Source: JADFNB01 sp036397455
GTDB lineage: Bacteria > Gemmatimonadota > Gemmatimonadetes > Gemmatimonadales > GWC2-71-9
Reading direction: 5' to 3'
Length of the DNA: 64,000 nucleotides
Assembly: GCA_036397455.1 (NCBI GenBank)
Contig: DASWIX010000011.1
Span: forward strand, 62,001-126,000
Shown: one piece after another, positions 24,209-31,476 of the stretch
Layout: each line of letters starts with the position of its first letter
Position numbering within the stretch: the first letter of the stretch is position 1
Made by a program: the position numbers and the translations under genes
The notes under the pieces: generated by a model
The model's input: only the letters and a program-made list of their open reading frames with translations
Told to the model about the DNA's origin: nothing
Database searches by the model: none

Positions 24209-24657
24209 GCGGTACGGCATTGATCGCGGTCGGTGACGAGGCGCCCGACTTCAGCCTCGATGGCTCCGACGGCCGGATCCAGCGTCTGACGGATCTCCTG
24301 CGGGAATCGGCGGTGGTGCTGTTCTTCTATCCCGGCAACGACACGCCTGGCTGAAACCGGCAACTCTCCGCCGTGCGCGATGAGATCGACCAGTTCCAGC
24401 AGGCAGGCGCCAGGCCGTTCGGCGTCAACCCCGCCCGCCTCGAGAGCCACCGGCGATACGTGGCCAAATTCTCCTTTCCGTTCGTGTTGTTGTCGGACCC
24501 GAAGCGGACGGTCGCCGATGCGTACGGCGCGCTGCAGGACGATGGTCGCCGGATCCATCGCAGCGTCGTCTTGATCGACGGTGACCGGCGCGTCCGTTTC
24601 GCCGAACGGGGTTCTCCGGCCACCGGGACGATCCTTGCCGCGCTCGACGGCGGCTAG
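24205..24657 (+). CDS. bcp: Bcp/AhpC-TSA peroxiredoxin, predicted selenoprotein (in-frame TGA = Sec50)
   Basis: 150 residues if TGA at 24352-24354 is read through. The ATG overlaps the PHP stop (ATGA). Thioredoxin-fold peroxiredoxin: DEAPDFSLDGSDG, then FFYPGNDTPG followed directly by TGA, where the family has the peroxidatic Cys of P-x-x-x-T-x-x-C. Reading continues in the same frame with QLSAVRDEIDQFQQAGA, GVNPARLESHRRYV, FPFVLLSDPKRTVADAYGAL and VVLIDGDRRVRF, all standard Bcp features. The protein has no cysteine at all, so Sec50 would be the only redox residue. Thioredoxin reductase is the next gene. The alternative is a nonsense mutation or sequencing error of TGC/TGT. Confidence 0.8.
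24352..24384 (+). promoter_or_regulatory. Sec codon with candidate bacterial SECIS hairpin
   Basis: TGA at 24352-24354 is followed by a hand-folded stem: CTC (24364-24366) with GAG (24382-24384), a 2x2 internal loop, CGC (24369-24371) with GCG (24377-24379), and the loop CGTGC (24372-24376). The loop begins 17 bases after the TGA and contains GU, the spacing and feature expected for SelB-binding bacterial SECIS elements. The stem is short, so this needs folding software. Confidence 0.45.
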
Positions 24658-24767
24658 TCTTCGGCCAGGCTACGTTTCGGTGGGACTGGAACCGGGAAGG
24701 CCGCCCGGCGGTTACGGCTGAGAGACGTGATGGCATCCAGCTGCAGGACCGATAGGGAGACGTAGTC

Positions 24768-25745
24768 ATGACTGATACAGAGGACGGACGGGCAGGGCGG
24801 ACCTACGACGTGATCGTCGTCGGCGGCGGCCCGGCCGGCATGTGCGCGGCGATGTACTCCGGGCGCGGGATGCTCGCTACCCTCCTCATCGAGCGCGGTA
24901 TGCCGGGAGGCGAGCTGCTGAACACCGACCTCATCGAGGACTATATCGGATTCGAGAGTATTCTCGGGCGCGACCTCGCGGCGAAGATGGCGGCGCACGC
25001 CCAGAAATTCGGTGCGGAGTTCGTCACCGATACGGTCGACATCATCGCCAAACGCGAAGACGGGGACTTTGAGGTCCGAACGCAACTCGGGCGGACGTAC
25101 GCGGCGGCGGCCGTCATCGTCACGGCGGGCGGCACGCCGAACAAGCTCGACGTGCCGGGGGAAAAGGAGTACGCGGGCAAAGGGGTGTCCTACTGCGCCG
25201 TGTGCGACGGGGCGTTCTTCAAGGGCGAGACCATCGCCGTGGTGGGCGGTGGGGACGCGGCGGTCGAAGAGGCCGACTACCTGACGCGGTACGTGCAGAA
25301 GGTCTACCTGATCCACCGGCGCGATACCCTGCGCGCCTCGCGGATCATTCAGCGTCGGGCCTTCGAAAACCCCAAGATCGAGATCATCTGGAACAAGCTG
25401 GTGGAGGCGATCGAGGGGGATCCGACCGGTATGAAGGCGGTTCGGCTCGTCGACACCGTGACCGAGGAGCGATCGACATTGCCCGTGACGGGCTGCTTCA
25501 TCTTCGTCGGTTTCACGCCGAACAGCGGAATCATCGAAGGGCACTTCGACCACGATCCACAGGGATACGTGATAACGGATTCCCATATGATGACGTCGAT
25601 CCCGGGTCTGTTCGCCGCCGGGGATCTCCGCGTGCAACTGACCCGACAGATCACCACCGCGGTCGGCGATGCGACGACGGCGGCGATCGCGGTGGAGAAA
25701 TACCTGGCCGCGCGGAAGGAGCGGGCCGCCGTTGGCACAGCCTGA
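24768..25745 (+). CDS. trxB: Thioredoxin reductase
   Basis: 325 aa. FAD site GGGPAGMCAAMY, NADPH site VVGGGDAAVEEADYL, redox pair C143-x-x-C146 in CAVCDG, and C-terminal FAAGDLR. Low-molecular-weight TrxB type. GGGAG precedes the ATG. It reduces thioredoxin, the usual electron donor to Bcp peroxiredoxins such as the one encoded 110 bases upstream. A 5-bp GC hairpin (24692-24708) lies between them without a T tract. The gene overlaps the MBL hydrolase by 14 bases. Confidence 0.95.
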   Translation: MTDTEDGRAGRTYDVIVVGGGPAGMCAAMYSGRGMLATLLIERGMPGGELLNTDLIEDYIGFESILGRDLAAKMAAHAQKFGAEFVTDTVDIIAKREDGDFEVRTQLGRTYAAAAVIVTAGGTPNKLDVPGEKEYAGKGVSYCAVCDGAFFKGETIAVVGGGDAAVEEADYLTRYVQKVYLIHRRDTLRASRIIQRRAFENPKIEIIWNKLVEAIEGDPTGMKAVRLVDTVTEERSTLPVTGCFIFVGFTPNSGIIEGHFDHDPQGYVITDSHMMTSIPGLFAAGDLRVQLTRQITTAVGDATTAAIAVEKYLAARKERAAVGTA

Positions 25746-26382
25746 GATCATCTGCCTTCCCAACGGCCCGTTCGCGGAAAACTGCTACATCGTGGCCGAC
25801 CGCGGGTCCGCGGATGCCGTGCTGGTCGACCCCGGTGACGAGGCGCCGCTGTTCCTCGACCGGCTGGCGGACGAGGGGCTGACGTTGCGGGGCGTGTGGC
25901 TGACGCACGGGCACCTCGATCACGTGACGGGGGTCGGCCCGGTGGTCGAGCGCACCGGCGTGCCGGTGTGGCTCCATCCGGCGGACCGACACCTGTACGA
26001 TGCGGTCCCCATCCAGGCAGCGACGCTGCTCGGGATGTCGGTGCCCGCGCCACCCCCTCCTGACCATGATCTCGCCGCCGGCGACCTCATGCGCGTGGGC
26101 AAGTGCACGTTCGAGGTTCGGCACGTACCTGGACACAGCCCCGGGAGCGTTACGTTCGTCGGGCACGGCGTCGCGCTTTCCGGTGATGTGTTGTTTGCCG
26201 GCTCGGTCGGCCGCACCGACCTGCCCGGCGGCAACGCGGCGACGCTGCTGCGCAGCATTCGTGAGGAGTTGCTTACGCTACCTGACGACATCACGATCCA
26301 TGCCGGGCACGGGCCGAGCACGACCGTCGGTGCGGAGCGGACTTCGAATCCGTTCGTTACCGGACTCTATCGACTTGTCTGA
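25732..26382 (+). CDS. MBL-fold metallo-hydrolase (glyoxalase II-like)
   Basis: 216 aa from TTG 25732, with AAGGAG ten bases upstream inside trxB. Metallo-beta-lactamase fold: THGHLDHVTG (HxHxDH), VPGHSPGSV, LSGDVLF and HAGHGPSTTVGAE supply the metal ligands. The size and motifs match YcbL/GloB2-type hydrolases acting on thioesters or related compounds. Co-transcription with trxB and the peroxiredoxin suggests a link to thiol or aldehyde stress, but the substrate is unknown. Confidence 0.87.
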   Translation: MAQPEIICLPNGPFAENCYIVADRGSADAVLVDPGDEAPLFLDRLADEGLTLRGVWLTHGHLDHVTGVGPVVERTGVPVWLHPADRHLYDAVPIQAATLLGMSVPAPPPPDHDLAAGDLMRVGKCTFEVRHVPGHSPGSVTFVGHGVALSGDVLFAGSVGRTDLPGGNAATLLRSIREELLTLPDDITIHAGHGPSTTVGAERTSNPFVTGLYRLV

Positions 26383-26542
26383 CGGAGAGACGCGCGCGGA
26401 CGCCGGAGCCCACGGCGCCGGCATTGCGGCCGTTCCGACATGTGTCCGTTGCGGATTTCCGGTTCGGAGCCGTCCGTGGGGCTGCAAGAACCCCTGCCCC
26501 AACTGTGGATTCGTCTACCCGCTCGGGGATTGCTCCGACTGA
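26375..26542 (+). CDS. Small zinc-ribbon protein
   Basis: 55 aa from TTG 26375, the only in-frame start before the conserved part; it overlaps the MBL gene by eight bases. The last 35 residues carry CVRCGF, then GCKNPCPNCGFVYPLGDCSD: two CxxC pairs plus extra cysteines, a zinc-ribbon or Fe-S knuckle. The compact Cys-rich C-terminus and the tight position argue for a real gene, though no SD is visible. Function unknown; possibly a partner of the flanking redox and sulfur genes. Confidence 0.6.
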   Translation: MSDGETRADAGAHGAGIAAVPTCVRCGFPVRSRPWGCKNPCPNCGFVYPLGDCSD

Positions 26543-26588
26543 CCCGCGTGGCCCGGCGCGGCCGCCGCGGAGCCCGCTCAAATCCTAG

Positions 26589-26630
26589 GGAAATCTTCAC
26601 TTGCATTTCCGTATGCTTTCCCCGGATATT
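26589..26630 (+). promoter_or_regulatory. Promoter with candidate operator upstream of the Rrf2 regulator
   Basis: TTGCAT (26601-26606), 18-base spacer and GATATT (26625-26630) form a plausible promoter. A perfect inverted repeat GGAAAT-N10-ATTTCC (26589-26610) covers the -35 box and could be the site for autoregulation by the Rrf2 protein. Confidence 0.45.
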
Positions 26631-26647
26631 TCTGGCGGAGGGGCAAC

Positions 26648-27106
26648 GTGCGAGTCACTACTTGGGCAGAATACGGCTTGATCGTCTCGGTGCACCTCGC
26701 TCGGCGTTCCGGCGACGCACCGGTGCCCGCGCGTGAACTAGCGGCGCGCGAACACCTGCCGGCGGATTACGTCGAACAGATTCTTCTCCGATTGCGTCGC
26801 GCGCAAGTCGTCAAGAGCGTTCGTGGGGCGAAGGGGGGCTACCTCCTCGCGCAACCGGCAAGCGCCTTGACGGCGAAGGACGTCATCGAGGGTGCCGAGG
26901 AACACACCTTCGAAGTGCAGTGCGATGTCCGCCCGATCAACCAGGAACGATGTGAGCCGAACGGCACGTGCGCCATACGGCCCCTGTGGCGCGCATTGCA
27001 GGGACGGATCGACGACTTCCTGGGGAGCGTCACGCTCGCCGATCTGGCGGCGGAAGAATCGCGAGTGGCCGAGTTGGTCTCGATCTCAGGGGCCCGCTCT
27101 GACTGA
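26648..27106 (+). CDS. Rrf2-family transcriptional regulator (IscR-like)
   Basis: 152 aa from GTG 26648, preceded by GGAGGGG. An N-terminal winged helix (residues 1-80) includes VRGAKGGYLLAQPA. Three cysteines at 92, 102 and 108 match the region where IscR holds its [2Fe-2S] cluster (92, 98, 104 in E. coli), with wider spacing. It therefore probably senses Fe-S status, redox or sulfur supply. It overlaps the MoeB-rhodanese gene, the likely co-regulated target. Confidence 0.9.
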   Translation: MRVTTWAEYGLIVSVHLARRSGDAPVPARELAAREHLPADYVEQILLRLRRAQVVKSVRGAKGGYLLAQPASALTAKDVIEGAEEHTFEVQCDVRPINQERCEPNGTCAIRPLWRALQGRIDDFLGSVTLADLAAEESRVAELVSISGARSD

Positions 27107-28265
27107 GCGAGTTCCGACAACCGGGCGGGACGGCACGCTTTCGCCAGACGAATACCGGCGTTATGCGCGGCATTTGGCGCTACCCGAGTTTGGCGAAGCG
27201 GCGCAGCGTGCGCTCAAACGGGGCCGCGTGCTTCTGGTCGGCGCGGGCGGACTCGGGTCACCGGCCGCCCTGTACCTGGTTGCCGCCGGCGTCGGGACCA
27301 TCGGTATCGTCGACGATGATCTGGTCGACGAAGCCAACCTGCAACGCCAGATTCTGCACGGAACCGGCAGCGTCGGTCGGCCGAAGCTCGAGTCTGCCGC
27401 CGCTCGCTTGCGCGACCTCAACCCACACGTCCAACTGGAGTTGTTTCCGGTCCGGCTCACGGCCGACAATGCGCTCAGGATCATCGAGCCCTTCGATATC
27501 GTGGTTGACGGCAGCGACAACTTCCCCGCGCGGTACCTGGTCAACGATGCCTGCGTGCTGCTGGGCAAGCCCGACGTGTACGGGGCCGTTTTCCGGTTCG
27601 AAGGGCAGGTCTCCATCTTCGCCGGTCCCGACGGCCCGTGCTACCGATGCTTGTTCCGTGATCCTCCGCCGCCCGAAGTCATTCCCTCCTGTGAAGCAGC
27701 GGGCGTTCTCGGCGCCATCCCGGGCCTGATCGGCAGCCTGCAGGCGCTCGAGACCATCAAGCTCCTCACCGGCGTGGGATTCCCCTTGGTCGGCCGACTC
27801 GTCATGGTCGATGGGCTCCATGTGGGCATTCGCGAGCTCCAGGTGCGGCGCGATCCCGACTGCCCCGTCTGCGGTGCCCATCCGACGGTGACCGCGTTGA
27901 TCGATTATGAGGCGTTCTGTCAGGGCAAATCGGCAGGCGGTGCCGTTGCGCAGGAGATCGACCCCCTAACCTTGGCGGAGCAACTGCGGTCGGAACGCCG
28001 GCCGCTTCTGGTCGACGTGCGCGAGCCATGGGAATGGGAGATTGCCCGGCTCGACGGCGCGGAACTAATGCCGCTCGGCGAACTCGCCCTTACCGCGCAC
28101 CGCCTGGAACGGGGTCGCCCGATTGTGGCGTACTGCCACGTCGGCGTCCGCTCGCTCGTCGCCATACGGATCCTCAAGGCGATGGAGTTCGCAGACGTGT
28201 CGAGCTTGCGGGGTGGCATCGAGGCGTGGGCGCGCGACGTGGACCGAAGCGTGGCCCGATACTAG
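27099..28265 (+). CDS. moeB: ThiF/MoeB adenylyltransferase-rhodanese fusion, apparent CTG start
   Basis: 388 aa from CTG 27099, six bases after AGGGG. No ATG, GTG or TTG in this frame lies between 26926 and the conserved LSPDEYRRYARHLALPEFG, so an unusual start seems required. The ThiF domain (about 20-265) has VGAGGLGSPAALYL (ATP), two CxxC zinc pairs (CYRC, CPVC). The C-terminal rhodanese (about 285-385) has C346 in AYCHVGVRS. Such proteins adenylate and sulfurate MoaD/ThiS-type carriers for molybdopterin, thiamine or cysteine synthesis. The carrier protein is not in the window. Confidence 0.85.
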   Translation: MTERVPTTGRDGTLSPDEYRRYARHLALPEFGEAAQRALKRGRVLLVGAGGLGSPAALYLVAAGVGTIGIVDDDLVDEANLQRQILHGTGSVGRPKLESAAARLRDLNPHVQLELFPVRLTADNALRIIEPFDIVVDGSDNFPARYLVNDACVLLGKPDVYGAVFRFEGQVSIFAGPDGPCYRCLFRDPPPPEVIPSCEAAGVLGAIPGLIGSLQALETIKLLTGVGFPLVGRLVMVDGLHVGIRELQVRRDPDCPVCGAHPTVTALIDYEAFCQGKSAGGAVAQEIDPLTLAEQLRSERRPLLVDVREPWEWEIARLDGAELMPLGELALTAHRLERGRPIVAYCHVGVRSLVAIRILKAMEFADVSSLRGGIEAWARDVDRSVARY

Positions 28266-28302
28266 GACCAGGCTCCCACGGAGATCGATCGATCGACCTG
28301 AG

Positions 28303-28386
28303 TGCCGAAGGCGGGATTCGAACCCGCACGGGCTTGCACCCACTGCGCCCTGAACGCAGCGCGTCTACCAGTTCCACCACTTCGGC
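28303..28386 (-). tRNA. tRNA-Leu (anticodon CAG)
   Basis: 84 nt on the reverse strand. Acceptor GCCGAAG pairs with CTTCGGC, discriminator A; CCA is not encoded. D arm with GGTAGAC; anticodon stem CTGCG/CGCAG with loop TTCAGGG giving CAG; a long class II variable arm (GGGTGCAAGCCC); T arm GCGGG-TTCGAAT-CCCGC. All features fit leucine. Confidence 0.96.
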
Positions 28387-28406
28387 GAGGGGCGTTTGGA
28401 GGGCGG

Positions 28407-28436
28407 AATATAGAATGGCCCTTCGCTTGGAGTCAA
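28407..28436 (-). promoter_or_regulatory. Promoter of tRNA-Leu
   Basis: On the reverse strand TTGACT (28436-28431), 18-base spacer, TATATT (28412-28407). It ends 20 bases before the mature tRNA 5' end. Confidence 0.8.
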
Positions 28437-28444
28437 CCGGTCGC

Positions 28445-28473
28445 TTGACCGCCCCGAAAGTGTTTCCTATCTT
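28445..28473 (+). promoter_or_regulatory. Promoter of smpB, divergent from the tRNA promoter
   Basis: TTGACC (28445-28450), 17-base spacer, TATCTT (28468-28473). The smpB GTG lies only 11 bases after the -10, so the leader would be a few bases long. The -35 boxes of this and the tRNA promoter are eight bases apart. Confidence 0.75.
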
Positions 28474-28484
28474 GAAGTTAGCTC

Positions 28485-28964
28485 GTGCCTAACCCGACTC
28501 GCTCATCAGCCCCGGCCGGGTCCGTTGTCGCCCGGAACCCCAAAGCCCGTCACGACTACCACATCCTCGAAACCTGGGAAGCCGGTCTGGTCCTCACGGG
28601 AACGGAGATCAAGTCGGTTCGGGCGGGCAAAGTGAGTCTCAAGGAGGCGTTCGGCGTGGTGCATCGCGGTGAGGTGTGGCTCGATGCGATGACCATTTCG
28701 CCGTACCACTCCGCCGGGTACGTGAATCATGAGCCTGTTCGTCGACGCAAGCTGTTGTTGCACGCGAGGGAAATCCGGCGCCTGATCGGCAGCGTCGAGC
28801 AGAAGGGCCTTACCCTCGTGCCACTCGACCTCCATTTCAGCCGGGGACGTGCCAAGGTGACCTTGGCGCTGGCCCAGGGTAAGAAGCAGTATGACAAACG
28901 CGAGGACGCTAAACGACGGGACGCGGACCGCGAAGCGGCTCGCGCGGTAGGACGACGACGGTGA
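28485..28964 (+). CDS. smpB: SsrA-binding protein SmpB
   Basis: 159 aa from GTG 28485. The SmpB fold is clear: NPKARHDYHILETWEAGLVLTGTEIKSVRAGK, then the HFSRGRAKVTLALAQGKKQYDKR tail that positions tmRNA on stalled ribosomes. It partners tmRNA in trans-translation; ssrA is not in the window. Its mRNA appears almost leaderless (promoter at 28445-28473). The stop overlaps the amidase start (GTGA). Confidence 0.95.
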   Translation: MPNPTRSSAPAGSVVARNPKARHDYHILETWEAGLVLTGTEIKSVRAGKVSLKEAFGVVHRGEVWLDAMTISPYHSAGYVNHEPVRRRKLLLHAREIRRLIGSVEQKGLTLVPLDLHFSRGRAKVTLALAQGKKQYDKREDAKRRDADREAARAVGRRR

Positions 28965-30163
28965 ACCCCTTGCGCACCGCCTGCACCGTTCTCGCCATCG
29001 CCGTGGCCGTGCCGACGCACGTCGCGCGCACCCCGGCCACCCCATCCGCCGTCCTCGTTGCCACCGCCAGGGGGCAACGGACCGTCATGGTGTCGGCGGA
29101 GCGGGGGCATCCGGTCATTCCAACCGGTCCGCTGGCTCAGGTCCTGCCGCTGTCCGTCGAGATGGCGGAGGGATGGGCAACGGTGCGGTTCGCCGGGCAA
29201 CCGTTCCTGTTTCTCCTTGACGCGGCGGTGATGATCGACGACGGCAGCGTGATCCCGCTGACCGGAGGCGCGTACGCGGCCCGCGATACGCTGTTTCTCC
29301 CCCTCCAGTGGCTGACGGACTATGTCCCGAAGCGCTTCCGCGAAGGCTACCGCTACGATCCACTGGCGGCCCGCTTCGAAGAGGCAGGTCTGACGCCGGT
29401 CGTCCGCGTGCCGCCGGCGACGAATCCCCCGAACGCGTTCGGACTGCGGCGGCAGCATACCGTCGTGATCGACGCAGGGCACGGCGGGAACGATATCGGC
29501 AATGTCGGGCTCTTTCTACCTCGTGGCGTCCACGAAAAGCACATCACGCTGGCCATCGCGACCGCTGTGAAGCGGGAACTCGAACGGCGTGGGGTCACCG
29601 TGGCCATGACCCGATCCGGCGACAACGCGGTGGGCTTGTACGATCGCGGACCGATGTGTGCCGAGGCGTGCGACCTCTTCGTGAGCATCCACGTCGACGC
29701 ACTCGGCCGCGCGCCGGGCTACCAGCAGGCGAACGGCATCCACACGTATTTTCTGGGTGAAGGTCTCACGGCCGAGGCGCGCCGTGTGGCGAACATGGAA
29801 AACGACGCCATTCGCTATGAGACGGGGTCCCGCCTGGCGCAGGGCGACCCACGCCTGTTCATCTTGAAGGATCTCCAAACGAACGAATTTCTGCGCGAGT
29901 CAGCGATGCTGGCTGACCTCGTGCAATCGACGGCGGCCGCGGTGCATCCCGGGCGCAATCGTGGGGTCGCTCAAAACCGTTTCGTGGTGCTCGCGACAGC
30001 GACACGGCCGGCGATTCTCGTTGAAACGGGATACGCGACCAATCGCGGCGATGGGCGATTCCTGAGCTCGCGGGATGGACAGCAACGGCTGGCCCTCGCG
30101 ATCGCGGGGGGGATCGTCGAGTACCTCAAGCGATACGAGCAGAAGACCGAGGTGGCCAGGTGA
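28961..30163 (+). CDS. N-acetylmuramoyl-L-alanine amidase (AmiC/CwlD type)
   Basis: 400 aa from GTG 28961, overlapping smpB by four bases. An N-terminal signal (CTVLAIAVAVPTHVA) is followed by a copper-amine-oxidase-N/AMIN-like region (about 30-150). The Amidase_3 domain (about 165-395) has VIDAGHGGND with zinc ligand H174 and FVSIHVDA with H244, plus the C-terminal ILVETGYATN containing the catalytic Glu. It cuts the amide bond between MurNAc and the stem peptide in the periplasm, for cell separation or remodelling. Confidence 0.92.
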   Translation: MNPLRTACTVLAIAVAVPTHVARTPATPSAVLVATARGQRTVMVSAERGHPVIPTGPLAQVLPLSVEMAEGWATVRFAGQPFLFLLDAAVMIDDGSVIPLTGGAYAARDTLFLPLQWLTDYVPKRFREGYRYDPLAARFEEAGLTPVVRVPPATNPPNAFGLRRQHTVVIDAGHGGNDIGNVGLFLPRGVHEKHITLAIATAVKRELERRGVTVAMTRSGDNAVGLYDRGPMCAEACDLFVSIHVDALGRAPGYQQANGIHTYFLGEGLTAEARRVANMENDAIRYETGSRLAQGDPRLFILKDLQTNEFLRESAMLADLVQSTAAAVHPGRNRGVAQNRFVVLATATRPAILVETGYATNRGDGRFLSSRDGQQRLALAIAGGIVEYLKRYEQKTEVAR

Positions 30164-31476
30164 GACGTCGCGGCCTACCGTGGCTGCTGCTGCTTGCCAC
30201 GGGGTGCGCCTACTACAACGGCCTGTACAACGCGAATCGGCTCGCCAACGATGCGCGCCGGGCCGAGCGGGAAGGGCGCGTCTCGGAGGCGCGGTCGCTG
30301 TGGTCCCGCGCCGCGGTGAAGGCCGAGTCGGTCTCCGCGAGGTTCCCGCGAAGCAAGTTCCGTGACGATGCGCTGCTGTTGTGGGGAACGGCGCTCGAAC
30401 AGATCAACGCCTGTACGTCGGCCGTGGTGCCACTCCGGATCGCAACCGACTCGAGTCCGGACGACGCCTTGCGACGAGAGGCGCGCCTCGCGTTGGCCCG
30501 TTGTCGGTTGGAAATGCTGGAACCGGATGCCGCAATCGCCGTGCTCGACGAGGTGGTGGACGGCAACGATCCCGCGACGCGGGCCGAGGCGTTGTACCTT
30601 CGCGGCCTCGCAAAGATGATGACCGCGGGCCCTGCGGCAGCGCTTGCCGATCTCGAAGGGACGGCGACGCCCGATGCGGCCTTCCCGCGGGCGATGGTTG
30701 TCGCCCTGCTCGTCGGCGCCGATTCCGCGGCGCGCATTCTCTGGGGACACGTGGCCGGTTCGTATGGCCCACGCGAGGCCAGGTGGCTGGAGGCACTCGA
30801 CACCGTGGGGCGTTACGCCCCCGCGCCAGCCGCTGCCCTGGTGGATTCTCTGGTGCGGCGCCGAGACCTGACGGCGGGTCAGCAGGCTCGGCTGCTCCTC
30901 GCTGACGGTATCCGGTGGCTGCGTACCGATGAGTCGCGGTCGCGTGGCCGGTTCGCGGCTGTGCTGGCGGTTGCTGGCGACTCCGTGGAGGGGAGAACGG
31001 CCCGGGCGCATATTGGCGTTATCGAGGTGGGCCACGCGACACGGGCCGATGCGGTACCGGCCCTTTTGGACTCCCTCAACGCGGCGATGCAACGGGGAGG
31101 CCCGCCGACAACAATAGCCGGTCGCCACGTCAACGTGCTGAGCCGTGCGGCACAGGCGCTGGCGTCGGACACGTTGTTGATGAACCTCTTCGTGGCGGCG
31201 GAGGATGTTCGGGATTCGCTGAATGCGCCGGATCTCGCGGCCGCGTTGTTCTACGAGGTGGCCCGTCGTGCCCCTGAATCGGTCATCGCGCCGAAAGCCC
31301 TACTGGCCGTCGCGTCAGTCGATCCCACGGTCGCCGATTCCCTTGTCAGGGTAGTGCGCGAGCGTTATCCGGCATCGGTCTATACACGTGCCCTCTTCGG
31401 CGACGTCGGCGATGAATACCGTGTGGTGGAGGATTCGCTCCGCGCGCTCGTCACAGCGCCAGGGCGCCGGCGTTGA
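30160..31476 (+). CDS. TPR-like lipoprotein
   Basis: 438 aa from GTG 30160. Signal peptide with lipobox LATGC, so probably lipidated and periplasmic or outer-membrane bound. The rest is helical and repetitive, with tetratricopeptide-like pairs such as AREGRVSEARSLWSRAAVKAE (as imperfect repeats), EARLALARCRLEMLEPDAAIAVLDEV and ALYLRGLAKMM. No catalytic motif. It overlaps the amidase gene by four bases, which suggests a scaffold role in envelope or cell-wall work, but this is context only. Confidence 0.8.
   Translation: MRRRGLPWLLLLATGCAYYNGLYNANRLANDARRAEREGRVSEARSLWSRAAVKAESVSARFPRSKFRDDALLLWGTALEQINACTSAVVPLRIATDSSPDDALRREARLALARCRLEMLEPDAAIAVLDEVVDGNDPATRAEALYLRGLAKMMTAGPAAALADLEGTATPDAAFPRAMVVALLVGADSAARILWGHVAGSYGPREARWLEALDTVGRYAPAPAAALVDSLVRRRDLTAGQQARLLLADGIRWLRTDESRSRGRFAAVLAVAGDSVEGRTARAHIGVIEVGHATRADAVPALLDSLNAAMQRGGPPTTIAGRHVNVLSRAAQALASDTLLMNLFVAAEDVRDSLNAPDLAAALFYEVARRAPESVIAPKALLAVASVDPTVADSLVRVVRERYPASVYTRALFGDVGDEYRVVEDSLRALVTAPGRRR

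Noticed and set aside
24352..24354. Interpretation of the peroxiredoxin as two separate genes or a simple pseudogene
   Set aside because: The stop falls exactly on the catalytic residue, frame and motifs are intact on both sides, and no other damage is visible; Sec is the more economical reading, though an error is not excluded.
24692..24708. CCGGG-N7-CCCGG hairpin between the peroxiredoxin and trxB as a terminator
   Set aside because: Only five pairs and no T tract follow, so it is not supported as an intrinsic terminator.
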